A DNA stretch of 64,000 nt from Molanna angustata (GCA_963576475.1 OY754982.1:10876546-10940545), one strand, 5' to 3'; positions 40,918 through 51,970 are shown, numbered from the stretch's first letter. A program made the numbers and translations. The notes: generated by a model from the letters alone, not told the origin.

Positions 40918-43900
40918 ACTAGCTTTTATGTCCCGCCGTTGGCCAAGAATGTAAAATTGTGAAAGAAAAAGCAATCGTTTTTATAATATTGTCACCCAAT
41001 TATTTTGCAATATCAGACTATAAAAAGTGGTTTGAAATTTGATTGAGTTTAAGTATTGTAAAATGTTCAAGTGATGGCCACAACCCATTCTTTTTTATAT
41101 ATTGCTATAAAGTGTGAATGAAGTATAATATTTATACAATTTCTGCTCGCATGGACTATGCGTAATGGTTTTAAATATGACTGTTTATCAACGTTGTAAA
41201 GAGATTGGTTTGGCCACAACCCCCATTTTTAAATATTATCATCGAAAACAAATTGTAATGTGTACCTATTGAAAATTTAGTAATTTTCGATGTTGGGATG
41301 TGGTTAAAATTTGATTAAACAAACGTAGGTACTGAAAAGATCTAGTATTGGTCACATCCCATTCGTTTTTATATTTTTTCATCAAGTGTGCATTATATTT
41401 TTGCTCAATTTGACTGAAAGTCTTCATTAACGAAGAAGAAGAAGACTTGAACTATAGTAAATAGTTTTTAATTTGAATATAAATGTTGTGAAGAGTTCAG
41501 TAATGGCCACAACCCCCATTCTTTAAATATTAGGTGTTGAAAATTATTCAAAATAGGATGATATAAATGGTTTAAATTTAATTAAACAAAAGTATTGAAA
41601 AGATTCTAGTGCAGGTTATATCGTCACATCCCATATCCCATTCATTTCATATGTATTTTCATCAAGTGTGCACATCGTTAATAATATTTCTGCACAATAG
41701 ACTATTAGACTTAAAACTAACCCAAAAGACTAAATAAAAAAGAGAAAAATAAGTATAAGACTATAAGAAATAGTTTGTATAAAAAACTATTCCAATGGTC
41801 TACATAAAATAAGTAAAAATACATATACCTAATAGAAGAATTAGACTATTGGAAATAGATTGTATAAAAGCTCACCCAAAGGTCTACAAAAAAGAAGAAG
41901 AAGAATATTTAGACTATTGGAAATAGTTTGTATAAATACTGACCAAAAGGTCTACATAAAAGAAAATGAATAAGACTATTGGAAATAGTTTGTATTAAAA
42001 CTCTCCCAAAAGTCTACGTACTTAAATGAAGAAGAATAATAATTAGACTAAAGGAAATAATTTTTATAAAAAAATGACCCAAATGTCTACATAAAAGAAG
42101 AAGAAGATGATTTAGACAATAGGAAATAGTTTTTATAAAAACTGCCCTAAAGGTCTACATAAAATTAAGAAGAAAAAGAATTAGACTCCAGGACCCGCCG
42201 CTTCAGGCCCTTCAGTACCTCCCGTCCCTTTAATACCTCATTACGTCCCTTCCCATCAGGCCCTTCAGTACCTTCCGTCCCTTCAGGCAGTTTTATACCT
42301 CCCGTCCCTTCAGGCCCTTTAGTGCCTCCCTTCCCTTCATTACATCCCGTCCCATCAGTCGGTTAAGAAAAGTTTAAATCCAGAAACCATCCTGGAAGAA
42401 CCGCGAAGAGATGAAAGAACCTTCTTTTCCCAGGATGCTCTACTTAATAGGTAAAATGACTAAATACACGAAGAAGAAGAAAAAAGTTTAAACCCAGATA
42501 CCTGCGAAGAGATGGAAGGACAGTTGGACCTTCTTCTCCCAGGATTCTCCAACTTCATAGGTAAAATGAGCAAAAATACACGATGAAGAAGAAGAAGAAG
42601 AAATAAGTTTAAATCCAGATACCTGCGAAGAGATGGAAGGAAAATTGGACATTCTTCTCCCAGGTTAGTCCACCTTCAAAGGTAAAATGACCAAATAGAC
42701 GATGAAGAAGAAGAAGAAAAAAGTTTAAATCCAGAAACCTGCGAAGAGATGGAAGAAAAATTGGACCTTCATCTCCCAGGATAGTTCATCTTCATAGGTA
42801 AGATGACCAAGTACACGTTGAAGAAAAAAGTTTATATGCAGAACCCGTCCTGGAAGACCTGTGAAGAGATGGAGGGACAGTCGGACCTTCTTTTCCCAGG
42901 ATACTCCCCCTTCATAGGTAAAACGACCAAATACACGAAGAAGAAGAAGAATAAGAAAAAAGTTTAAATCCAAAAACCATCCTGGGCATACGCTCGACAA
43001 TTCACCAAAGTTTCATTATAATCGGACAAACGGTTGATAAATAAATAAATAAAATAATTTTCCTATAGGAAATCAGTATAGGTATATTATTGTTGATTTG
43101 TAAGTAAATAGTATTAGGTAGGTACCTACCTACAACAACCTTCTAAATAAATTCGATTCCTAACAAATTTTATTTGAATATCACATTCTTTCTGTAGCCA
43201 TGGAAACGATTCGAACACGTAAGTAATATCGAATGGTTCGGATACATTTTTTGAATATGTAGGTACCTACATTGGTTTGTTCGATGCCATAAAAATGAAA
43301 ATAGTCAGAAAAATCAAATATTATTTACAAATTATGCAATTTTATTATGCCTATATCTTTACTAATAAATAACACATTTTTACAATATATGTCTTAAAAC
43401 TTGCCGTAATATCTTGTGTTTCATTTTATTATTTCATAATTACATTTATTTCAAAGGTTTATTATTTTCAAGAACATATTCATTCGGTAGGAAAATGAAA
43501 TATTGTATGAAAAGATATTAAAATGGCGGCGTTCATGTACAAAACGCTTACATTAAAAATAAGTTAAACATTATAATTATACAAAATATTCACCATGTTT
43601 TTCACTCAAACGCTAAGTTATACTTGAAAATATATTTTTTTCGTGTAAATACGTACTTCTAACTTTTAAACTAACAGATATTTGCGTGCAAAATGTATAC
43701 TTTTTTGACAGATACGACTTGGAAAATTTTGTATGAAAAAAATAATTATTGAAATATTTTTAAAATTCAGCATTTTTATCGCATTATTTTTAGCGTGACA
43801 CTGCATCAGGTATACAGGTACACGTTCGCACATAAATTAGATTTTTAGATGCTCTTGGTTTTTCAGAAGGCGTGAGACAAACACACACACACACACACAC

Positions 43901-43946
43901 ATACACACACACAAACACTAACATTTTGATTGCTTTATTACTTTAG
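40918..43946 (+). repeat. 3.0-kb tandem duplication, second copy
   Basis: Starts ACTAGCTTTTATGTCCCGCC and ends TTGCTTTATTACTTTAG, followed directly by a LINE remnant. Compared with the first copy it has more ~70-bp units and fewer ~120-bp units, small deletions, and an (AC)n run at 43880-43915. Single-copy flanks do not continue the homology on either side. Confidence 0.9.
41700..43035 (+). repeat. three tandem arrays inside the second 3-kb copy
   Basis: About seven ~70-bp units (41700-42185), decayed 18-bp units (42190-42360), and about five ~120-bp units (42365-43030), in the same order as in the first copy. The different unit numbers show that the arrays have changed since the block duplicated. 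Confidence 0.8.
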
Positions 43947-44205
43947 ATAAGACAATTAAGATGGTACAGGCACGTTGAACGCAGACCACCAGATCAAATC
44001 GTAAACCTAGTAATCTCCATTTATCTTCTGCGACTTACATCCAGAGGAAGACTAAAGAATTCCTGGATTGTACTAAGACGCAACCAACTACAAGGACAAG
44101 GCCTAGATGGCATAGAACAGAACAGTAAGGTGTTTAATTTAAGGACGAGGATAGCTGACCCCAAAAGTCGGCACTCATAAAGTTGGGATATAACCAGGAA
44201 GAAGA
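43945..44205 (+). mobile_element. LINE reverse-transcriptase ORF, carboxy-terminal remnant
   Basis: The plus strand encodes LRWYRHVERRPPDQIVNL, then LTSRGRLKNSWIVLRR, then RTRIADPKSRHS and a stop, with a (GAA)n tail at 44200-44210. The order RW..HV.RRP, GR.K..W, R.RIADP.. is that of LINE ORF2 ends. It begins right after the second 3-kb copy. Confidence 0.7.
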
Positions 44206-44264
44206 AGAATATTTTATTTTTGTACAAAACGATAAATCGATAATAACAGTTATGATCTTTATTA

Positions 44265-44460
44265 CATACATAAACATACTATCACGGAATATTCCACAAT
44301 TCGGGGTAACCAGCGACAGGTGTGCGGGTGTGCAATACCTTAAAAAAGAAGCACGACACATGCGTGCATGCCCAATCACCAGTCTCGTCTCACCTAAAAA
44401 GGCAACATTCAGAATGGGTGGTGTACCCCATTGCTGAACTTATGAGATGTTATTTTGCCG
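44265..44460 (+). repeat. dispersed repeat family D, copy 2
   Basis: ATCACGGAATATTCCACAAT, GGGGTAACCAGCGACAGG, CACCAGTCTCGTCTCACC, ATTCAGAATGGGTGGTG and TGAGATGTTATTTTG, in the same order as 17685-17870. Confidence 0.75.
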
Positions 44461-44624
44461 AAAACGATGATAATAGAAAATAGTGGAAGCACTATTCTAA
44501 GCCGGTGCCTCACAGCAAAAAGTTAATTGATATAGATAAATAATAACGAAGAATGGAAAGACGAAATTGTGAGACACCATTAGTAACTTGGTTTTTACTT
44601 TATCCACTCACACGCTGTCCACAC

Positions 44625-44884
44625 AATGACAATATTTTTATTAAGTTTAATGTTGTTTCGTTTACAGAGTGGAAGTTCATAATGAAATTATTACGAATAT
44701 AAACCATAGTTTTAATCCACAAATTGAGTTAAAATTAGCCTGAGCGCTTTCGATGGTTACACCATCATCCTCGGAGGCGACAATAAATGATGGTGTAACC
44801 ATCGAAAGCGCTCAGGCTAATTTTAACTCAATTTGTGGATTAAAACTATGGTTTATATTCGTAATAATGACAATATTTTTATTA
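44625..44884. mobile_element. foldback insertion with 19-bp flanking duplication
   Basis: AATGACAATATTTTTATTA occurs at 44625-44643 and exactly again at 44866-44884. The 222 bases between them consist of 43 bases, then the two arms of a perfect inverted repeat around an 18-base centre. A 19-bp duplication of variable-length type fits target-primed insertion of a retroelement. No coding frame is present. Confidence 0.8.
44687..44868. repeat. perfect 82-bp inverted repeat
   Basis: I compared 44687-44768 with the inverse of 44787-44868 base by base and found no difference. The centre, 44769-44786, contains CCTCGGAGG. Read on the minus strand, 44738-44781 has the layout of a hammerhead ribozyme with one core change (see findings). 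Confidence 0.97.
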
Positions 44885-46280
44885 TAATTTGACGTATCCA
44901 AATGAAACATTTACATTGGTATGGCTAAAGACGAGCGAAACAAAGATAATTATAATATCCTTGGTTTGGGCTGGTCGAAAAATAATTTTATTCCAGTTTA
45001 AATAATACTAGTACAATACAATAAACAATATGACGGCTATATATAAATAACTACATAGGTAGCCGATCTCAGGAAGACGCCGCGCATACAACGCATCTTC
45101 TATACATAATACCTTTAGTCAATCATACTGGCTCGCTCGCACTCAATTTTTTTTAATTATTCTACTATTTTTATTTTAAGACTACTTAGGTTTCGTGCTA
45201 AGCACATTTTCAAGACAACTTGACTACTTAAACATGTGCTTGTTAAAAAATTAACACGAAACCAGTTGTAAATTAGTCATAAAAATTTGTGGAATAATTA
45301 AAAAAGTGGTTTTTATTTTAAATATTTTAAAATTTGAAATGGAATTTCATCAAGAACGACCTGTAGAAAATTTTATTTAAATTAAGAATATTACGTACAA
45401 CGGGACAATTATACCTATTTAAAATCGAATATAGATTAAAGATAAAAGGAAATAATTAGAGACTAAATTGATTGTATTCAGAAGATATGGCGTTTGATTT
45501 CTTCTGTCTACTCCTTTAAAGACGCGGCATGATTGTATGAATAGTAAATTATTCCACGTTAAAGTCGATTGGCTGCGTAGCGAGGATGGGGTTCTAGTAT
45601 TTAAGAGCTACTTCTGCAACCAACCCTCAAAATTAAGGGAACTTTATTAACCAGCGAAGATTTCGTTAATTAAATAATACAACAACTGCTGAGAAAACTA
45701 AAAAGGTCAATTTGAGGTTAAAGCTTTCCTCAACGACCCCCAAAAAACTACCACCTTTTCAAAATACAATTTCGAAATACCAGAGTCATTATGGCTTACC
45801 GATTCTTCGTCGGAAAATCAAAAATGTACACAGAACCTTCGGTGAGGCGGGCCTTTGCACAAGTTTCTGGCAAGTTTGGTCTGAAGCGGTGCATTTATTA
45901 AATTTAATATTTGATACTCAAGCAGTGGAACTCAATTATGAAGTTAGCATTGAAACAGAGTTCGCTCTTTTACTTCCTCCGTCCACAAACTGAATTTTAA
46001 TAAATTTCTCAAACGAATTAACGATATGAATATTAATGCCGAAGTTACATGTTTATGTTTGAAGACGGAAAACAAAATCAAGTTAATGCAAAATCCAGTT
46101 TAATGTCAATATATTATGTTAACATCTTCGTGAGATCTTTGTTAATTTCTGCTTCTTTTTTTCTTGAAAATGTCATCAACTATTCAACAAAATGAACTCA
46201 TCCGATGAATTTGTGATAATTATAATAGATTGTTGACTGATTTAATTTAAAATACGAACACCAGTTTCAAGCCATTGAGT
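44885..46280. other. stretch without a recognised gene
   Basis: A 93-codon plus frame at 45712-45993 (YQSHYGLPILRRKIKNVHRT) could be a worn LINE fragment, but I cannot place it. At 45178-45264 the phrase TTTCGTGCTAAGCACATTTT has a loose inverse. Otherwise nothing seen. Confidence 0.35.
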
Positions 46281-46398
46281 ATAGAATATTTTTTTTTTTT
46301 TTTCTCTTAAGGCTTTTCACCCATAAAAGGATGTTGCAGCCGTTATTAATCAGAAACATTAGTTAACAAAGATTAAGTCAATAAAAAAAAAAAAAGAA

Positions 46399-49300
46399 TT
46401 AAATAATAGTCAGATTTTTTATAATCGATTTAAATATTAAACCATGAACTTGAGGAGAGTTCAGCCCAAGAAGGTAAACTGTGGAAACAGGGTATTGGAC
46501 ATTCTCAAAACTAAAATAAATGTCTAGCGCATCCCTGATTGGACAACCAAACAGAACGTGATCCGGAGTTTCCTCATCCCATCCACATTCGCAGAACGGG
46601 GACTCCACCAATCCGAGACGGAACAGATGGCTATCCAATCGCATATGACCAAAGCGCAGTCTAGAAATATAAACAATGTGATGCCTAGATAACCTCTTTC
46701 GGTGGAACCAAGGACGCGAGGGGATGGAACTCTGCACTTTTTTATAATGGTAACCTTTGGGGCTATTTTGCCATTGCGAACACCAGTCTTTCACCCTGTC
46801 ACGTTCTAAAACACTCAGCAGATCACACTCAGGAGCAACGAAATTGTTCGGAAGATTACCCTGGAGGGCGGCCTGTTTGGCCAATGCATCCGCTCTCTCA
46901 TTACCATAAATGCCGCTATGTGCCGGGATCCATGCGATTACCACGTCTTTATTTTCTTCTTGTAATTCGTATAGCAATAGACGAATGTCAATTATAAGTT
47001 GATTGCGCGAAAAAATGGAATAAGGGGAGGACAAACATTTTACTAAGGAAAGTGAGTCAGAAAAGATGATAATATTTTGTTTTGACAGCGATACGCATTC
47101 GCGTAAGACCTCCTTTAATGCAAAGCATTCAGCGGTATACACTGAAGCCTCAGATGGTAATTTGAACCCGGCCTCTATGTTCAATTTAGGGATTGCAAAA
47201 GCAGATCCAACGAATCCGCCAGTAGTTAATTTAGATCCATCCGTGTATATTCTTAGATAAGTCGGCCATTTTTCATTTACACAAGAAATAAACTTTTGAT
47301 TAAAATCATTAAAGCAATGATTGGGTTTCTTGGTTAAACCAATATTTTGTATGACATTAGGAATCGTTTGTAAGACTTTAAGAGGCAAATTGAAAACTGA
47401 AGAGGGAAAGGGATATTTTGATCCTTTGTATGTGTCATTAATAGAAGAATAAGCTGTACACAGCAGAGGGATGTGTTTTTTGAGCCAATATCTGTTGGAC
47501 TGGTAGGACTGATTCAGTTTAACGATATTATCGAAAAGTGGATGTTCAGAATAACTAATGCGTTTGAGAATGAACCTTTCTGCCAGGTAGAGTCGCCTTA
47601 TAACCAGCGGCATCTCCGAACATTCCACTTGAAGAGCGTTTATAGGCGTAGACTGCATAGCACCCATTATAAGTCTAAGACACCTAGACTGAACTCTCTC
47701 AAGCCTAGTTTCTAGATGGATTGGAAGAGAATTTAACAAAAAACATGCATAGTCGAGGTGGGAACGAATCAACGCATTGTACATGTTTCTCATAGTGGAA
47801 GGGTGAGATCCCCATGAAACTCCAGCCACTGCTCGTAGGATGTTTGTATTACGTTCGCATTTAGCTGTTATTTTATCAACAAAAGAGTTCCATGCCAACT
47901 TCCTATCGAAAACAACTCCCAAAAATTTGGTTTCGTCAACCTGAGGAATGTCAATATCGTTAAGACGTATTAAAACTTCAGGGTTTCTATGCTTTCTGGA
48001 GAAAACCATAATCTTTGATTTTACAGGAGATAATTGGAGAGAGTGAGAAAGCAACCAGGTATTTAATCTAGAAAGGGAGTCGGACAGAATGTTTACAGCT
48101 CGATCAATGTTCCTATGAACAGTGTACAAGGCTATATCGTCTGCATACTGTAATATTTTGCAATCGCTAGGGATAGCAGACCGTATGTTATATAAGTACG
48201 CATTGAATAGAAGGGGAGACAAAACAGAGCCCTGCGGAAGACCCCTCCACACAGATCTAACAATTACCCCATCGTCACTCTCAATAACTATTCTCCTTTC
48301 AATGAACATGTTGAATATCAATCTAGCTAAAGGGTCAGGAATGTTCAACTGAATCAGCTTAATGTAGAGTGTATGAAGACATACGTTGTCGTAGGCTGCG
48401 TCAATGTCTAAAAAAGCGGCCACGAGGAACTCTTTGTTAGAAAAAGTCAGCTGTATGTCCGTAACAAGAGTACATAGACTATCCATACATCCGAGTGACC
48501 TTCTAAACCCGAACTGGCTACTTGATAAATGACGACTGTTTTCCAGGAACCATTCTATTCGTATCTTAATAAGGTGTTCAAGCAATTTTAATATACAAGA
48601 AGACAAGGCAATAGGACGGTATGATGACCCCAGGGTCAGATCCCTACCCGGTTTCGGAATTGGGATCACCAACTGGTGTTTCCATTCGACAGGGACAGAG
48701 CTTTTGTGCAAAATTTGGTTGAAAATGTCTAAAAGGAAAAGAAGAAATGGATCCGGAAGTTTCCTCAGCACCGAGTAAGGGATCTTATCCAGACCTGGGG
48801 ACGAGTTTTTGGTCTTTATTAACGATATTTTCAGTTCATCTAAGGAAAACGGCCAGACTAAACATGAGCCGGTGTTAACTGTTGCAGATTGTCCGTGCAA
48901 TGTAATTTGAGTTATATTGGGAACATATGAGGGAGCTAAAGACTTAACAAAGTTGGGGAGCCATAATTTGGTATACTGCAATCTACGAGGAGGAACCATC
49001 GAGCCCCTAAAGCGTTTAATCATGTCCCAAACATATGACGGTGGGGAGTTGGGAGACAGTGACGAACAAAATCCAGACCAACCATTACGCTTTTTCTGTC
49101 TAAGTGCCTTTTTTGTTTTTGCTTGAAGGGCCTTAGCAGACAAAAAATTTTCCATAGACATGTCGTTTTTATATTTGAGCATGGCTTTTTTACGCTCCTC
49201 AACCAGTATATCGCACTCCTCATCCCACCATGGAGTATATCTCCTAGGCCTTCTACCACCCTTCTTTTTCGGTATGGATTCATCTGTTGCATCTTTTAGA

Positions 49301-50163
49301 ATTTGGAAGAAGTTATTGTAGTTATTTTGGACGGTTGTATTACTATCGAATGGATTCTCTCTTTCATTAACTCTGCTCTCAATTATCTTCCTGAATCTAA
49401 ACCAGTCCGCCTTACGAATGTTATAAAGGTTTCTCTGGTTTTGAGGTAAATATAAGCTAGAGGAACAATTGTACGTGAAAATAATGGGAAAGTGGTCGCT
49501 TGAGAAAGCATCGTGTGTTATCGTCCAATTTACAGAGCTGGCCAAATCTCCTGTACACAAGGACAGGTCCAGAGCGCTTCGGTTCTGACCCGTTGGAGTC
49601 AGCCTCGTTGCTGATCCATCATTTAGGATGCACAAATTATGTTCATCGATGAATGTCAAAATATGATTTCCTGACCTATCTGATCTAGAGCAACCCCAAG
49701 ATGGACTATGAGCATTAAAATCCCCTAGAATAAAATACGATGCAGGGAGGAGTGGCACTACGGAGTTCCAAAAACTGTTGTCAAAACCAGTGCCCGGAGG
49801 TACATACGCTGATATGAATCCTATATTATTAATTATTACAGCCGCCACTTCCAGAAATGGATTAAAAGGCAGATCAATTTGGGTAAAAGAAAGCGCCGAG
49901 TCGACCAACAAAGCCACGCCACCGCCTCTCCCCTCCTGTCTGTCGCCTCTTACACAAAAGTATCCTGGTATATTATAAGAATAGTGTGGTCTAATCCACG
50001 TTTCGGCAATAGCAGCGATGTTGATTTTATAGTGGTTTAAAAGATAAACAATATCAGCTCTATTACTCACAGCACTTCGAGCATTCCACTGTAGGACTGA
50101 AATATTTTTGTTAGTATTAGTATCTGTAATTACTGTGAATTTTTCTATTTGCGATGTCTTCAC
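46399..50163 (-). CDS. I-clade ORF2: endonuclease, reverse transcriptase, RNase H
   Basis: About 1,254 residues. Residues 18-230 are an APE-like endonuclease: QWNARS (24), AETW, GGGVALL, GDFNAHSPSWG (148), SDHFPI (222). The reverse transcriptase has YRPIALSS (514), FLDIDAAYD (588), LPQGSVLSPLLF (644), YADD (672) and KFLGVVFD. RNase H follows with YTDGS (972), TAE, FSDS, and AHSGIYGNERAD (1088). A last zinc motif, CECG with DHVLFGC, lies near 1189. All catalytic residues I looked for are present. The open frame begins right after TAA at 50164-50166 and its first codon is GTG; no ATG lies before the endonuclease core. Translation would need re-initiation after ORF1, a non-AUG start, or the start has mutated. 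Confidence 0.95.
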   Translation of the reverse strand: MKTSQIEKFTVITDTNTNKNISVLQWNARSAVSNRADIVYLLNHYKINIAAIAETWIRPHYSYNIPGYFCVRGDRQEGRGGGVALLVDSALSFTQIDLPFNPFLEVAAVIINNIGFISAYVPPGTGFDNSFWNSVVPLLPASYFILGDFNAHSPSWGCSRSDRSGNHILTFIDEHNLCILNDGSATRLTPTGQNRSALDLSLCTGDLASSVNWTITHDAFSSDHFPIIFTYNCSSSLYLPQNQRNLYNIRKADWFRFRKIIESRVNERENPFDSNTTVQNNYNNFFQILKDATDESIPKKKGGRRPRRYTPWWDEECDILVEERKKAMLKYKNDMSMENFLSAKALQAKTKKALRQKKRNGWSGFCSSLSPNSPPSYVWDMIKRFRGSMVPPRRLQYTKLWLPNFVKSLAPSYVPNITQITLHGQSATVNTGSCLVWPFSLDELKISLIKTKNSSPGLDKIPYSVLRKLPDPFLLFLLDIFNQILHKSSVPVEWKHQLVIPIPKPGRDLTLGSSYRPIALSSCILKLLEHLIKIRIEWFLENSRHLSSSQFGFRRSLGCMDSLCTLVTDIQLTFSNKEFLVAAFLDIDAAYDNVCLHTLYIKLIQLNIPDPLARLIFNMFIERRIVIESDDGVIVRSVWRGLPQGSVLSPLLFNAYLYNIRSAIPSDCKILQYADDIALYTVHRNIDRAVNILSDSLSRLNTWLLSHSLQLSPVKSKIMVFSRKHRNPEVLIRLNDIDIPQVDETKFLGVVFDRKLAWNSFVDKITAKCERNTNILRAVAGVSWGSHPSTMRNMYNALIRSHLDYACFLLNSLPIHLETRLERVQSRCLRLIMGAMQSTPINALQVECSEMPLVIRRLYLAERFILKRISYSEHPLFDNIVKLNQSYQSNRYWLKKHIPLLCTAYSSINDTYKGSKYPFPSSVFNLPLKVLQTIPNVIQNIGLTKKPNHCFNDFNQKFISCVNEKWPTYLRIYTDGSKLTTGGFVGSAFAIPKLNIEAGFKLPSEASVYTAECFALKEVLRECVSLSKQNIIIFSDSLSLVKCLSSPYSIFSRNQLIIDIRLLLYELQEENKDVVIAWIPAHSGIYGNERADALAKQAALQGNLPNNFVAPECDLLSVLERDRVKDWCSQWQNSPKGYHYKKVQSSIPSRPWFHRKRLSRHHIVYISRLRFGHMRLDSHLFRLGLVESPFCECGWDEETPDHVLFGCPIRDALDIYFSFENVQYPVSTVYLLGLNSPQVHGLIFKSIIKNLTII

Positions 50164-50229
50164 TTAAAATAATTAAGCTATGAGTAATAGCAAGAAAAAA
50201 AAAATGACACCATATTAGAGATACCTAGT

Positions 50230-51537
50230 CTAATTATGAGATTCAGGTGAAGCAGGAGGAGCTAGAAGAGAAGACATTTGTGTAAAGATAGATTCATCAT
50301 TAATATTTGATAATAGATAGGTAAAAATCTGGAACATCAGTTTAATGTTATTAGGATTAAGTGGCGATTCAGAAATCGAAGAATCATTAGAAGAAGAGGA
50401 TGGAGAAGAAGCATTGATATTAAATTCTGGGGGCACACCACATCCATTCTTGGGATTCAGTGGTTGTCCATTTGAGTAGGACAATAAGGAGTTGATTGTT
50501 TTGTGATCTATGATTTTCTTAATTTGCTTTTTATTAGGAGATGATGCTGAAGTCACCTCACTGAACGATTTTTTGGGGGCTCCAACTTTTTTAGAAGCTT
50601 GAACAAAGGATACGCCCTCTGTAGCCATAACACGTCTAATATCCCTTTGTCTATGCAACTCAGGGCAAATATTGCTTGTAGATATATGGTCTCCTTTACA
50701 GTTTACACATATGCTTTTAGTTTCTGTTTTTAAGCAGTCTTTAGATTCGTGGTTTTCACCGCATTTAGCACATCTTGATGAATTGGTACATCTAGTGTGG
50801 GTATGTCCGTATCTTTGGCATTTATGGCAAATGTATGAAGGCGGAATATACAAATCAACATTTATAGAATTATAAAATAAGTATATGTAATCAGGGAGTT
50901 TTTGCCCCTCAAATGTGACAAGAATTGTGGATGAAGGAATCCACTCCATTTTTCCGTTGATATTAGTCCTTCTATTCAAACGTCTTAGTCTAGCAACTTT
51001 CCCGCAACCAAGGGGTACTTGAATATTGTTCATAATGTCGTCATCTGTTAGATCCGTTGGTATGCGTCTAATCAATCCACTCTTGTACAGTTTGTAATTG
51101 GGAATATAAGATTTCAAACCCTTAGATGAAAGCATATTCGATTTTATAAAGTTATTTGCATATTTAGCAGTTGCAAATGTAACTATGGTGCGGCGACCTC
51201 CATCCGCCCTCACTCCTCCAGGGACAATCCCCTCCATACCTGATCTAGATAGTAAACCACCCAAAACCATGGGATGAATGGGTTTACCCTTTTCCGTGTT
51301 CTCCACAACGACCATGAAAGGCGGAAGAGCCAAAGGCGAGTACTGGCTCTCACCAACTGAAGCCGAAGATATGCATGCGCTCTCATTGACAGCAACTGAA
51401 GGTGGACAGTCGCCTTCTTTGACAAATTGATTTGTGTATTCATTTGACCGAATTGTCATTTGTGAAGAAGACTCTGGTTCCATATCCAGTCTTTTCTTTT
51501 TGGCATTAGGGCCACCCTTATCGGGTGGGTCATTCAT
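50230..51537 (-). CDS. I-clade ORF1: gag-like RNA-binding protein with zinc knuckles
   Basis: A 435-residue protein from the ATG at 51537. The first third is polar and contains a basic KKKRLD stretch. The middle (about 90-230) resembles the folded region before zinc knuckles in I and jockey ORF1 proteins. Three knuckles lie at about 240-295: CHKCQRYGHTHTRC, CAKCGENHESKDC and CVNCKGDHISTSNIC. The tail is serine- and asparagine-rich. The protein should bind the element's RNA and form the particle used for insertion. It ends 66 bases upstream of the ORF2 frame, and no frame break is visible. Confidence 0.92.
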   Translation of the reverse strand: MNDPPDKGGPNAKKKRLDMEPESSSQMTIRSNEYTNQFVKEGDCPPSVAVNESACISSASVGESQYSPLALPPFMVVVENTEKGKPIHPMVLGGLLSRSGMEGIVPGGVRADGGRRTIVTFATAKYANNFIKSNMLSSKGLKSYIPNYKLYKSGLIRRIPTDLTDDDIMNNIQVPLGCGKVARLRRLNRRTNINGKMEWIPSSTILVTFEGQKLPDYIYLFYNSINVDLYIPPSYICHKCQRYGHTHTRCTNSSRCAKCGENHESKDCLKTETKSICVNCKGDHISTSNICPELHRQRDIRRVMATEGVSFVQASKKVGAPKKSFSEVTSASSPNKKQIKKIIDHKTINSLLSYSNGQPLNPKNGCGVPPEFNINASSPSSSSNDSSISESPLNPNNIKLMFQIFTYLLSNINDESIFTQMSSLLAPPASPESHN

Positions 51538-51970
51538 TGTCGCCAATCAACCAAACACGTTGATTGCAATGTATACGGTAAAAAAAAATGCTGAGCGAAT
51601 TTAAAATGTTTACTTTCAAAAATGTCACCACTTATCACTTGATATTTATATATATTTCGAAAACAAATTCTTCATTAAACACGATTTTTATTCTGTTTGA
51701 TAGTTATTTGTTTATTAACGACTGTTTTAGATCAAATGTGACGAGAGAAAAATAAGATAACTCACAATAAGTATCTGTCAAACACACAAAGTGCAATCCC
51801 AATAGTGAATTCAGCTTCCACACAAAAATAACGCACAACAAAGATTGTTTTGTACAAAAACTGAAAGTTAATCACTATACCATCACAAATATAGATTGTT
51901 ATTCACTACAAAAAACCAATTTTTATATTTTATATTGCAGTCAAAATCAAAACACAACTCATAGAATATT

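Larger units (their letters stand above)
46291..51960 (-). mobile_element. complete I-clade LINE
   Basis: A 5.67-kb minus-strand non-LTR retrotransposon with a 5' UTR of about 420 bases, ORF1 (51537 to 50230), a 66-base gap, ORF2 (50163 to 46399) and a 3' UTR ending GGCTGCAACATCC, GGGTGAAAAGCCTTAAGAG and poly-A. ATAGAATATT lies on both sides (46281-46290 and 51961-51970), a 10-bp perfect target duplication. Zinc knuckles in ORF1 and RNase H in ORF2 place it in the I group. Both frames are unbroken, so the insertion looks young. Confidence 0.93.

Noticed and set aside
45712..45993. A 93-codon host exon
   Set aside because: No recognised domain, splice sites or codon signal; left as unassigned.
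46399..51546. Plus-strand frames inside the I element (for example 47066-47260, 48122-48352, 48917-49126)
   Set aside because: Shadows of the intact minus-strand ORFs.
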